Below are positions 17,163 through 26,028 of a DNA stretch of 33,462 nt, piece after piece. Every line of letters begins with the position of its first letter. Within the stretch, counting starts at the first letter, position 1. Source of the DNA: Prevotella sp. UBA5387. Its GTDB lineage: Bacteria; Bacteroidota; Bacteroidia; Bacteroidales; Bacteroidaceae. The DNA lies in contig DHOP01000070.1 in assembly GCA_002407775.1 (NCBI GenBank), forward strand, positions 1 through 33,462. The letters are read 5' to 3'. The notes below the pieces were generated by a model. It was given only the letters and a program-made list of their open reading frames with translations, had not been told where the DNA came from and made no database searches. The position numbers and the translations under genes are program-made.

Positions 17163-19985
17163 ATGAATAAGAAACATATATGTTTTGGCTGTACGACTTT
17201 GGCGCTGTATCTATTCGGCTGCATCAATGCATTGGCGCAGACAGAAACAATGGATAGCCTAATCAACGTGTCCTTCGGCCAGCAGGCAAAGAAAGATGTT
17301 GTCCATGCCATCTCACAGGTTAATGTGGCTGAATTAACGAAGAAGTCTGTCAATAATACAAGTAGTTTAGATGGAATAGCAAGCTACGTAGGAGGCTACA
17401 ATGGTAATATTTGGGGTCAGGAAGCATTGATTCTTGTAGACGGAGTTGCCCGAGATGCAAGTCTTGTTACTCCTTCCGAGGTCGAGAGCATAACCATATT
17501 GAAAGACGCTGCTGCAGTCGCATTGTATGGCAGTCGTGCAGCAAAGGGTGTGGTATTGATTACCACAAAACGGGGCAAAGAAGGCCCGATGAAAATCGAC
17601 TTCCGTGCTAACGTAGGAGTCAATATCCCTAAATCATATCCTAAATATCTTGATTCCGATTGTTATATGATGCTTTATAATGAGGCATGTCGTAACGATG
17701 GAAAGGCAGAACAATATGATGCAGCGACCATTTATAATACGCATGAAGGGAAGAATCCTTACCGTTATCCCAATATGGACTTTTTCTCTAATGACTATTT
17801 AAGGGAGTTCTATACCAACACTGACTTTACTGGGGAGGTATATGGCGGAAATAAAATGACCCAGTATTATCTCAATCTTGGCATCGATTATAATAATAGC
17901 ATAATAAAGTATGGTGAGGCTAATAAAGCACATGACCTCAACTTTAATGTTCGAGGTAATGTGGATATGACACTCACTTCATGGTTAAAGGCGACTACTA
18001 ACGCAGGATTTATCTATAACGATAATTATTCTGGGCGTGGTGATTTCTGGGGTCAGGCTACTTCTTTGCGACCGAATTGGATATCCCCTCTGCTTCCAGT
18101 GGATATGATGGATCCAAACAATGCCACTATACAAGATTATATTTCGACTAGCAATCATCTTATTGATGGCAAATATTTGCTTGGGGGGACAACTTCTAAT
18201 CAGACGAACGCCTTCTCGGAGTTACTTGCGGCAGGGTACACACGACAACATTATCGCAAGTTCCTTTTTGATGTTGCTGTTACAGCCGATCTTAATAGTG
18301 TTCTTCAAGGTCTATCATTTAAAACTGCTTTCAGCGTTGACTACAGTACACACTACTCTGAGGCTTATGCGCAGTCCTATGCAGTTTACCAGCCTACATG
18401 GAGTAATGTCAATGGCGAAGACATGATTATAGGACTGAAAAAAATAAATGAAGACAAGTCATCCACAAACGAGTATGTAGGTGAGACCCAATATGATCAG
18501 ACGATAACTTTCAGTTCACAGTTTGATTATATGCATACGTTTGCCGAAAAGCACAATGTTTCTGCGACACTAGTTGGCTGGGGGTATCAACAACAGCACT
18601 CTGCGGACGAGAATCACAGTAGCAGTGATTACCATCGTACGAGTAATGTAGACCTCGGTCTGCGTGCAGCCTATAATTATGCGCACAGATATTATTTTGA
18701 CTTTAGTGGAGCATATGTACATTCTGCAAAATTGCCCGCTGGAAATCGTGATGCTTTGTCACCATCCTTCACACTTGGCTGGCGGGTTAGTGACGAGAGC
18801 TTTATGAAAGACTTAAACTTCATAGACAACATTATGCTCACTGCATCCTTTGCTAATCTACACCAAGATATCGATATTTCCGACTACTATTTGTATCAGG
18901 GATACTATCAGTTCAGTCCAAGTTCCGGTTGGTATCAGTGGGCAGATGGTACTGTAGGTGGTCCAACGTCAACATCACAGCGTGGAAGTAATTCGGAATT
19001 AGGTTTCATTACCCGCAAGGAGTTCCGTATAGGTTTTGATGCATTGTTGTTTAACAGAATGCTTAGTGTTAATGCAAATTACTTTTCCAACACTACCAAT
19101 GGACTTCTTACACAAGGGGCAACTACTCTTTATCCTTCGTTTTTCAATGCTAATGGAAACTTTTTGCCTTGGTCAAATTACAACGAGGACAAACGCAGTG
19201 GTTTGGACTTTAATCTCAATGCAAACAAACAATTTGGAGAATTCGATTTTTCACTGGGATTCAATGGTATGGTATTCACTTCAGAGGCAAAGAAACGAGA
19301 CGAAGTGGCCAATGAGAAATACCTTCTTACAGCTGGTCATGCTCTTGATGCTTCATGGGCATATGAGTGTGAAGGATTCTTTGCCGACCAAGCAGATATT
19401 GACAGCCATGCTAAGCAAACGTTCGGCGGAACACTTCGACCTGGTGATTTGAAATACAAAGATATCAATGGAGATGATGTTATTAATTCTGATGACCGAG
19501 TTGATATTGGCAAAATGGGATGGTCAGCAGCACCATTCACCTACGGTGTAAATTTATCAGCAAAATACAAGAGCTGGACACTTTATGCTAGGGGGATTGG
19601 TCAGACAGGAGCCTATGGTTTCAAAAACAATTCTTATTACTGGAATCGTGGCACAAGCAAATTTTCTGAGATTGTATTGCAACGTTGGACTGCTGAGACG
19701 GCGTCGATTGCAACCTATCCACGCCTCACTACCGAAAATGGTGACAACAACTATCAGAACTCCACATTCTGGCTTTATAATACAGATAACTTCCGTCTAA
19801 GCAATATTCAACTTACTTATAATTTTCCAGAAAACTCTTTCGGCAAAACCTTTGTCAAGGGATTAATGCTTTATGTTGGCGGAACAAACTTGCTCACCAT
19901 CTCAGGAGAGCGAGAGTATTTGGAAATGAATATTGGTGCTCCACAATATCGAACATTCTATATAGGATTAAAGGCAAACTTTTGA
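17163..19985 (+). CDS. xusC: SusC-family TonB-dependent transporter without N-terminal domain
   Basis: This 940-residue SusC homologue has a signal peptide (ending ALAQ, about residue 26) and then, after a short linker, goes almost directly into the plug domain (LILVDGVARDASLVTPSEVESITILKD, then GSRAAKGVVLITTKRG). The carboxypeptidase-regulatory-like domain and the VVVGYG signature found in XusA are missing, which explains its being about 100 residues shorter. The barrel appears complete, ending in an aromatic strand (YIGLKANF). It lies 27 bp after xusB and pairs with xusD, 25 bp downstream. Two unequal SusC/D pairs in tandem are the hallmark of the xylan (xus) locus; each may prefer different oligosaccharides. 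Confidence 0.9.
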   Translation: MNKKHICFGCTTLALYLFGCINALAQTETMDSLINVSFGQQAKKDVVHAISQVNVAELTKKSVNNTSSLDGIASYVGGYNGNIWGQEALILVDGVARDASLVTPSEVESITILKDAAAVALYGSRAAKGVVLITTKRGKEGPMKIDFRANVGVNIPKSYPKYLDSDCYMMLYNEACRNDGKAEQYDAATIYNTHEGKNPYRYPNMDFFSNDYLREFYTNTDFTGEVYGGNKMTQYYLNLGIDYNNSIIKYGEANKAHDLNFNVRGNVDMTLTSWLKATTNAGFIYNDNYSGRGDFWGQATSLRPNWISPLLPVDMMDPNNATIQDYISTSNHLIDGKYLLGGTTSNQTNAFSELLAAGYTRQHYRKFLFDVAVTADLNSVLQGLSFKTAFSVDYSTHYSEAYAQSYAVYQPTWSNVNGEDMIIGLKKINEDKSSTNEYVGETQYDQTITFSSQFDYMHTFAEKHNVSATLVGWGYQQQHSADENHSSSDYHRTSNVDLGLRAAYNYAHRYYFDFSGAYVHSAKLPAGNRDALSPSFTLGWRVSDESFMKDLNFIDNIMLTASFANLHQDIDISDYYLYQGYYQFSPSSGWYQWADGTVGGPTSTSQRGSNSELGFITRKEFRIGFDALLFNRMLSVNANYFSNTTNGLLTQGATTLYPSFFNANGNFLPWSNYNEDKRSGLDFNLNANKQFGEFDFSLGFNGMVFTSEAKKRDEVANEKYLLTAGHALDASWAYECEGFFADQADIDSHAKQTFGGTLRPGDLKYKDINGDDVINSDDRVDIGKMGWSAAPFTYGVNLSAKYKSWTLYARGIGQTGAYGFKNNSYYWNRGTSKFSEIVLQRWTAETASIATYPRLTTENGDNNYQNSTFWLYNTDNFRLSNIQLTYNFPENSFGKTFVKGLMLYVGGTNLLTISGEREYLEMNIGAPQYRTFYIGLKANF

Positions 19986-20010
19986 TCAAACGTTATTATA
20001 GAAATTATTT

Positions 20011-21771
20011 ATGAAAAAGATTTTATTATCTATATTACTGGCTGCAGGGGTGTTTACTCTAACCAGTTGTGACGATCTCTTTGTACCGGCCATAGAGAAT
20101 TTTAAGGATGTCAGCCAAATGGAGGGAGAGTCTGATTTTGCTCAGGGATTCCTAACAAAAGCTTACGGTAGTCTTGCTGGATATTATAATAATAGTGAGT
20201 ATGCCACAGATGATGCAGTAGTTAACGCTGCTAGTGACGCATTCCGTACAATGGCTACTGGCGGATGGACATCACGCCAGTATACTGCAATTAACGAATG
20301 GAGCAGATCCTATAGTGGAATACAATACCTCAATCAGTTCCTGGCAAAGGTAGACAATGTGAATTGGGCCAGCGATGCGGCTCGAGGTAAACTGCTAGCC
20401 ATGCGCATGAAGGGAGAAGCCTATGGTTTACGTGCCATTCTGCATTATCAAATATTGCGTGCTCATGCAGGATATAGTGAAGATGGGACATTACTTGGAG
20501 TACCATATCTTACAGAATATCTTTCAGCCAATGATGATCTTAATCTAACTCGACTCCCATTTAAGGATTGTGTTGAGATGATCAAAAAGGATTTGGATGC
20601 TGCTGCAGAACTTCTTCCACTGGATTATGAAGATGTTTCGACTGTCCCCACAAAATATCAGAGTATCTCCCAAGATGCAAGTGTCTACAATCGTGCCATG
20701 GGAAAGAGCTTCCGACTTCTTGTAAGTGGGCGTATTGTTTCTGCTTACAAGTCACGCTTGTCTTTGCTTGCTGCAAGTCCAGCTTTTAGTGAAGCTAGTG
20801 CGGCTTCATGGGAGGATGCAGCCAAAGATGCTGCAAAAGTCATCAATGATAATGGTGGGCTAAGTGGGCTAGCTTCAGATGGTGTTGAATACTATGCAGC
20901 AACTATTGCTGACAATTTGAAGGAGGGCATAAATCCAAAAGAAATTCTATGGCGTGAAAATGTGGTAACAGATAATGCACAGGAATCCACCAACTTCCCC
21001 CCATCACTTAATGGGAATGGACGTATGAACCCATCTCAGAATCTGGTTGACGCCTTCCCTATGGCAAACGGATATCCAATAACCGATGCAACCAATAGTC
21101 AGTATGATACTTCAAATCCTTATGCTAACCGCGATCCACGTCTTGCAAAATATATTATTTACAATGGAAGCAAAGAAGGGGTTGATAATTCTGTAGTCAA
21201 CATCATTTCTGGTACAACAGACGGTGTAGACAATGTAGAGGAACGCTCTACTCGTACTGGATACTATATGAAGAAACGTTTGCGTATGGATGTGAACTGT
21301 ACTTCTGGATCTGCAACGACAAAAACTCATTATACCCCACGCATTCGTTATACTGAGCTTTACCTTAATTATGCGGAGGCAGCCAATGAAGCCTGGGGCC
21401 CAAATGGCGATGGTGGCAATGGATATTCAGCATATGATGTTATCAAGGCCATTCGTAAACGTGCTGGAGTTGGTGGCACAAATGATCCTTATTTAGAAGA
21501 TTGTGCTGCAAGCAAAGAAAAGCTGAGAGATTTGATTCATAATGAGAGAAGATTGGAATTATGCTTCGAGAATTTCAGATTCTGGGACTTACGTCGTTGG
21601 AAAGCTAATCTTAACGAAACTGTGCAGGGAATCAATTGGAAGACTGATGGTACCTATGAAATAACTAATGTGGAAACCAGAGAGTATGATAACTACATGT
21701 TGTATGCCCCTATTCCGAATTCGGAAATCTTGAAATACAGCAATCTCAAGCAGAATAAAGGTTGGAAATAA
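20011..21771 (+). CDS. xusD: SusD-family surface glycan-binding lipoprotein, second pair
   Basis: This 586-residue SusD/RagB homologue has a lipoprotein signal with LTSC and the lipidated Cys at residue 20. Helices around MRMKGEAYGLRAILHYQILRAHAGY match the TPR-like core. The C-terminal HNERRLELCFENFRFWDLRRWK is the standard SusD signature, and the protein ends APIPNSEILKYSNLKQNKGWK. It should form the lid of the XusC transporter. It lies between xusC and xusE with short gaps (25 bp each side), so it belongs to the same transcript. Confidence 0.92.
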   Translation: MKKILLSILLAAGVFTLTSCDDLFVPAIENFKDVSQMEGESDFAQGFLTKAYGSLAGYYNNSEYATDDAVVNAASDAFRTMATGGWTSRQYTAINEWSRSYSGIQYLNQFLAKVDNVNWASDAARGKLLAMRMKGEAYGLRAILHYQILRAHAGYSEDGTLLGVPYLTEYLSANDDLNLTRLPFKDCVEMIKKDLDAAAELLPLDYEDVSTVPTKYQSISQDASVYNRAMGKSFRLLVSGRIVSAYKSRLSLLAASPAFSEASAASWEDAAKDAAKVINDNGGLSGLASDGVEYYAATIADNLKEGINPKEILWRENVVTDNAQESTNFPPSLNGNGRMNPSQNLVDAFPMANGYPITDATNSQYDTSNPYANRDPRLAKYIIYNGSKEGVDNSVVNIISGTTDGVDNVEERSTRTGYYMKKRLRMDVNCTSGSATTKTHYTPRIRYTELYLNYAEAANEAWGPNGDGGNGYSAYDVIKAIRKRAGVGGTNDPYLEDCAASKEKLRDLIHNERRLELCFENFRFWDLRRWKANLNETVQGINWKTDGTYEITNVETREYDNYMLYAPIPNSEILKYSNLKQNKGWK

Positions 21772-21796
21772 ACATTAAAAGACAATCAGAATAAAT

Positions 21797-22834
21797 ATGA
21801 AAAAGAATCTATTATATATAAGTTTGGCCTCCTTGATTTTCACCTTCACTTCATGTGAAAGCGGAATTAATGAATTTCCCAACTTCGACTATAGCACAGT
21901 AAAGTTTGCTAACCAATATCCCGTTCGTACACTGGAGTTAGGGGTTGATGAAAATGTTGATCTAACAATGGACAATCAACACACAATCAGTATCAAGGCC
22001 GTGTGGGGTGGGGGATATACGAACCCAAATGATGTTCTGATCGATTATGTGGTTGATCCTTCGCTTTGCACAAATCTTTACTTTGCAAAGAGTGGGGTGG
22101 CAGGTAATGCGATTGAAATAATGCCCGAGACTTACTACGAGTTGAAGGACACAAGGATTAGAATTCCAGCTGGACAGATAATGGGTGGAGTAGACGTCGT
22201 ATTGAAAGATGCATTCTTTGCCGATCCCAAAAGTGTCAATACAAGTTATGTCATTCCATTACGAATGACACAGGTAACTGGTGCTGATTCTATTCTTTTG
22301 GGAACTTCTGTGGTAAACAGTCCATCATGGACGACAGCCTCAGATTGGTCAACACAACCCAAGAATTATGTGCTCTATGCATTAAAGTTTGTAAATCCAT
22401 GGCATGGTCAGTATTTGCGGCGCGGTGTTGACACTTTTGCCAATAATGGCACTTCTACACCACGCCATCAGCAATACGTTGAAAATGATGAGGTCGTAAA
22501 CCTTAACACAGTTGCTTACATGGATAACGACCTTCCTCTTACAGTAAAAGATGCGTTAGGTAATAATGTCACTTATACTATAAGAATAACATTCAGTCAA
22601 GATGGAACTTGTGTACTCTCAAGTAATAATGCAGACGTGGAGATCAGTGGAACAGGAAAGTTTGTTAGTAAGGGTGAGAAGAATAGTCTTGGTGGTAAAG
22701 ACAGGGATGCGCTTTATCTAGACTATAATGTGAACTTGAAAAATCAAGGAATGAACTTTGCCACAAAAGATACGCTTGTGCTCCGTACACGTAATGTTGT
22801 AGGTGCAGAATATTATTCTGTTATCAAGCAGTGA
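21797..22834 (+). CDS. xusE: Surface lipoprotein XusE (DUF1735/DUF5627-like)
   Basis: This 345-residue lipoprotein has TSC with the lipidated Cys at residue 20. The N-terminal part (about 30-165) resembles the DUF1735/BT_3987-like immunoglobulin-type domain common in Bacteroidetes surface proteins. The C-terminal part, from NYVLYALKFVNPWHGQYLRRG, resembles the DUF5627 lipocalin-like domain. No enzymatic motif is visible. The position after two SusC/D pairs and before a GH10-type gene is that of xusE in Prevotella and of surface glycan-binding proteins in Bacteroides xylan loci, so xylan binding at the cell surface is inferred. Domain names are from memory of the families and were not searched. 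Confidence 0.8.
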   Translation: MKKNLLYISLASLIFTFTSCESGINEFPNFDYSTVKFANQYPVRTLELGVDENVDLTMDNQHTISIKAVWGGGYTNPNDVLIDYVVDPSLCTNLYFAKSGVAGNAIEIMPETYYELKDTRIRIPAGQIMGGVDVVLKDAFFADPKSVNTSYVIPLRMTQVTGADSILLGTSVVNSPSWTTASDWSTQPKNYVLYALKFVNPWHGQYLRRGVDTFANNGTSTPRHQQYVENDEVVNLNTVAYMDNDLPLTVKDALGNNVTYTIRITFSQDGTCVLSSNNADVEISGTGKFVSKGEKNSLGGKDRDALYLDYNVNLKNQGMNFATKDTLVLRTRNVVGAEYYSVIKQ

Positions 22835-22854
22835 AACTTTAAATAATTAGGAAA

Positions 22855-25077
22855 ATGAAAAGGATTTACGGTAAGATAATAATGATGGTCTTTGCTACGT
22901 TGATGCTATTTTCTTGCACCGACAGCTTCGACTGTATTTTAGATAATCTTCAGAAACCTGACGAAGTAGCAGTCAATGAAGAATTGAACAAGTATGGTTT
23001 GTTGAAATCGTATATTGATGCCAATACGCCATCATTCTTGTTGGGAGCAAAGGTAACTGCAACAGACTTTAATCAAAAGGATATTGTTTATAGCACTATT
23101 GTGAGTAATTTCACAGCAGTTGACATCAATGGTTCTTTCACACCTCTCAATACCTTGTCATCTGACAATTATGACTTTAGTGCTTTGCAGACGCTTACTT
23201 TCACAGCCGCAAACGCCCCAGATGGTATCAAGGTTTTAGGTGGGGATTTATGCTCTGATCAAGGACAGCGTGCCGAATATCTTAATAACCTTTTGAAACC
23301 AATATTTGTCCCGTTTGTGCCAGAGAAGGGTAGAACTAAACTGTTGGATTTCGAAAATGATGCTATTGGTACAGAATATGCCATGTCAGGAAATGCCAAG
23401 GCCGTTGTAGAAAGTGATCCTACTGGTGAAAGTGGCCATGTGTTGCATGTCGGTTCTGATGCACAAAAGGCTTCCTATTCTTGGCCAATCTTCCATATCA
23501 AGCTACCTGAAGGACGAAGGCTAGGCGATTATACAAAAATGTATGTCGACCTTCGTTTCAATAATAGCGATGGCATATATGGTAATGGTTTGCACATCTT
23601 TATCAATGGTGTCGATTATACTCTTGGTGGAAATGGTGCCGACTTCTGCGGAAGTGGAAATACATGGAAACGTGAAGGTGTAATAAAGCTTAATGATCCT
23701 ACAAAGTTCGGTTGTGACTTGAGCGCTCATAAGGATTTAACTGAGTTCGACCTCCAGTTTGGGGCAGGATCTGGTTCTGCACAATATTTCTTAGACAACA
23801 TTACCATGGATTTTGAAGTAGCTGGTGGAGGATACACCGATATAGCAAACTTCGAGAAGGATGCTGTAGGAACTAGCTATACGATGTCAAATGGATCAAC
23901 GGCTGTGGTAGAGGCTGATCCCACGGGAGAGGTTGGTGGAAAAGTGTTACATGTGGGAACAAGTACTCAGAAAGCAGCTTATTCTTATCCTGTATTCCAT
24001 GTTGTTTTGCCAACTGGAATGACACTTGGCGACTATCAGTCCATGTATGTTGATATGCGTTTTGTCAATAGTGATGGTATATATGGCTCGGGTTTACACC
24101 TGTTTATCAATGGTGTTGATTATACCTTAGGTGGTAATGGTGCCGACTTCTGTGGAGGAGGAAATAAATGGAAAATTGATGGTTTGATAAAGTTGAATGA
24201 TGCCACAAAGTTCGGTTGTGTTTTATCAGATCAACACAAAGCCTTGCATGAATTTGATCTTCAGTTTGGAGCTGGCTCTGGTGCAGCACAGTATTATCTA
24301 GACAATCTACGTTTCTATTGGAAGTCGGCAGATAAGTATGTAGAAAAGACCCCGGAACAGAAGAAGTCGATTCTGGAAGGCGAAATGAAAAATTGGATCT
24401 GTGGTATGGTACATGCAGGAATGCATGAAGATCCAACCAAGAGTGTTAAGGTGTGGAACATTGTAAGCGAGCCTCTCAGTAAAGTTGAAGATGCAAATAC
24501 TTTCCATTGGGGAAACTACATTGACAAAGCAGATTATGTCCGTGATGCCGTGAAGATGGCACGAGATACGGCCAATACAGACCTTCAACTCTATGTGAGC
24601 AATACATTTGACCAGAATGACGATATGGCTAAGAAGGTAGACAGCCTGGTTACACTTGTAAAGTCATGGGAGGGTGATGGCGTGACAGTGATAGATGGTT
24701 ATAATGTACTATTGAATGCAACTTGTTATGGTGATGATGCGTTGATGCAGAATAACAAGAATGCCATCAATGCACTCTTTCAAGAATTTGCGAAATCTGG
24801 GAAAATGGTTCGTATCTCTAATCTTAATGTGAAGTTTAAAGATGGTGATGGAAATCTGATAAGACCATCCAACCTTACAGTAGCACAATGGAAAGCTGCT
24901 GCCGATTATATGGCATATATCATTCAAATGTATCGCTCGACTATTCCTGCTGCTAAGCAAGCTGGAATCTCTCTCTCGGGCATTACGAGCGGCAACAATT
25001 ACGATGTCTTCCCTTGGACATCTGTATATAACCGCACGTATATGTATGAGGGTATTGTGAATGGGCTAAGTAATTGA
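22855..25077 (+). CDS. GH10-like lipoprotein with two inserted CBMs, probably catalytically inactive
   Basis: This 740-residue protein sits where Xyn10C lies in the Prevotella xus cluster. LFSC gives a lipidated Cys21. A GH10-type fold is split: residues about 40-155 (FLLGAKVTATDF onward) and about 485-740. Between them are two tandem, very similar carbohydrate-binding repeats (about 163-321 and 330-488). Active-site positions are degenerate. The acid/base Glu539 remains, but in WNIVSEP rather than WDVVNEP. The nucleophile Glu of the usual T/S-E-L motif is Asn656 (VRISNLNVKF). The Lys of NEMK, the His of WHSQ and the Gln/His of GxQxH are not recognisable. I infer a surface xylan-binding pseudoenzyme. 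An unusual active site cannot be excluded. Confidence 0.82.
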   Translation: MKRIYGKIIMMVFATLMLFSCTDSFDCILDNLQKPDEVAVNEELNKYGLLKSYIDANTPSFLLGAKVTATDFNQKDIVYSTIVSNFTAVDINGSFTPLNTLSSDNYDFSALQTLTFTAANAPDGIKVLGGDLCSDQGQRAEYLNNLLKPIFVPFVPEKGRTKLLDFENDAIGTEYAMSGNAKAVVESDPTGESGHVLHVGSDAQKASYSWPIFHIKLPEGRRLGDYTKMYVDLRFNNSDGIYGNGLHIFINGVDYTLGGNGADFCGSGNTWKREGVIKLNDPTKFGCDLSAHKDLTEFDLQFGAGSGSAQYFLDNITMDFEVAGGGYTDIANFEKDAVGTSYTMSNGSTAVVEADPTGEVGGKVLHVGTSTQKAAYSYPVFHVVLPTGMTLGDYQSMYVDMRFVNSDGIYGSGLHLFINGVDYTLGGNGADFCGGGNKWKIDGLIKLNDATKFGCVLSDQHKALHEFDLQFGAGSGAAQYYLDNLRFYWKSADKYVEKTPEQKKSILEGEMKNWICGMVHAGMHEDPTKSVKVWNIVSEPLSKVEDANTFHWGNYIDKADYVRDAVKMARDTANTDLQLYVSNTFDQNDDMAKKVDSLVTLVKSWEGDGVTVIDGYNVLLNATCYGDDALMQNNKNAINALFQEFAKSGKMVRISNLNVKFKDGDGNLIRPSNLTVAQWKAAADYMAYIIQMYRSTIPAAKQAGISLSGITSGNNYDVFPWTSVYNRTYMYEGIVNGLSN
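23341..24318 (+). repeat. Tandem duplication encoding two CBMs inside the GH10-like gene
   Basis: Copy 1 begins at 23341 and copy 2 at 23842; the offset is 501 bp (167 residues). Both encode FE-D-A-GT-Y-MS, the stretch SDGIYG-GLH-FINGVDYTLG, GNGADFCG and EFDLQFGAGSG-AQY-LDN. Each copy has a Cys pair (ADFCG and KFGC) that could form a disulfide. The close match suggests duplication within this lineage or selection to keep two similar sites. Confidence 0.9.
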
Positions 25078-25224
25078 TTCCATGTTCTAAAATAAGTTGA
25101 TAAAAAATCTGAGACTTTCTATCTACGAATATATATAATGCTCACTGATAGATAAATTGTTGTTCCAGAGTACCTAGGTCAAATCATTAGTAAATATTTT
25201 TGATTTTTGACATCACAGTATAGT

Positions 25225-25270
25225 TTAACCCATGTTACAGTTAGTCCATTACTACTGTAATATGGGTTAA
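25225..25270. other. 17-bp stem-loop in the 3' region of the xus operon
   Basis: TTAACCCATGTTACAGT (25225-25241) and ACTGTAATATGGGTTAA (25254-25270) pair over 17 positions with one G-U. No T tract follows, so a classical terminator is unlikely. It may be an mRNA 3' stabiliser or a protein-binding site. Confidence 0.6.
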
Positions 25271-25390
25271 TCGATTTCCGCAATCTGTCAATATATTTAT
25301 GATTTTGTTTACAAAGTGGAAAAATCAACGTCTCTTAGAATTGAGTATTATGAAAATAAAGAGAAGTCGGGCGAAATAGCTGCTAAAAAC

Positions 25391-25438
25391 AAGCTTTTTC
25401 ATAAGCCGTTAGTTATCAACGGCTTAAAAGCTTTTTCT
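25391..25438 (+). terminator. Terminator of the xus operon
   Basis: Arm 25391-25410 pairs with 25418-25433: core AAGCCGTT with AACGGCTT, extended by AAGCTTTT with AAAAGCTT after a 4-nt bulge on the left. TTTTT follows at 25432-25436. An A-rich stretch on the left side means it could also act on the minus strand. It lies about 310 bp after the last stop codon. Confidence 0.8.
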
Positions 25439-25509
25439 CATATTTTATCTGTTTTGTCCTAGCCTTTTATCTGATTTCTTGTGCATTGGAATTACCATTG
25501 CTGCTTATT

Positions 25510-25588
25510 GGCAATGCGATTCCTATGTAAAGGCAATGCAATATCAACGTAAAGGCAATGCGATTAAAGCTTAAACGCATTGCCTTTA
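25510..25588. repeat. Three 22-bp tandem repeats closed by an inverted copy
   Basis: GGCAATGC(G/A)AT recurs at 25510, 25532 and 25554, an exact 22-bp period, with a shared TAAA or TTAAA just before the next copy. CGCATTGCCTTTA (25576-25588) is the perfect reverse complement of TAAAGGCAATGCG (25550-25562), so the last copy can form a 13-bp hairpin. A degenerate copy may start at 25488. No coding frame explains the period. Confidence 0.8.
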
Positions 25589-25778
25589 GGCATTAATCAC
25601 AAAAGAAATTTCATCTTTACAGCCATTATATTGGTTTATGCGGATAACATACCAGCATTTTTCAATTTTTTAGAGCTATATTCTTGTTTGTTTTTTAAAA
25701 TCAGATTGTCAGTGTTCCCGCATGATTTCTCTCTTTCTGTCATGTAACTCAAACTATTCTTTTTCATCATCAATTACC

Positions 25779-25813
25779 TACATATTGTAACATCTAGGTA
25801 AGTCTATGATACT
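25779..25813 (+). promoter_or_regulatory. Putative HTCS operator upstream of GH43
   Basis: TGTAACA at 25786-25792 starts exactly 58 bp before the first base of the -7 element at 25844. A second half-site, GATACT (25808-25813), lies 21 bp after GTAACA (25787-25792). AAG at 25800-25802 is in the same relative position as in the other two sites. Confidence 0.58.
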
Positions 25814-25843
25814 TGATACAAAGAGGATGAAAGTAAAATGCTT

Positions 25844-25851
25844 TATCTTTG
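25844..25851 (+). promoter_or_regulatory. -7 element of the GH43 promoter, long leader
   Basis: TATCTTTG at 25844-25851, followed by CAATTG as in the GH98 promoter. No TTTG lies at the -33 distance, which fits an activator-dependent promoter. The leader to the ATG at 26029 would be about 170 nt and contains only a 16-codon frame at 25900-25950 of unknown relevance. Confidence 0.65.
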
Positions 25852-26028
25852 CAATTGATATTTTTTGAGAATAATACAACCTAATATCGGAAACTAAGTA
25901 TGAACGGACATTACGTTATATCATGCCGACAGTTGTGCGTATTTACATAGTGCTTTTCAGATAGTAAAACGGTGACGAACTCACCCAAACAACGCCTAGG
26001 TTTTTATTTCAACATATTTGACTAAAAA

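Noticed and set aside
25510..25588. 22-bp repeats as a CRISPR array
   Set aside because: The period is 22 bp in total, leaving no room for spacers of usual length, and no cas genes are nearby.
25900..25950. 16-codon frame in the GH43 leader as a leader peptide
   Set aside because: It is short, has no run of particular codons, and no attenuator hairpin follows, so chance is more likely.
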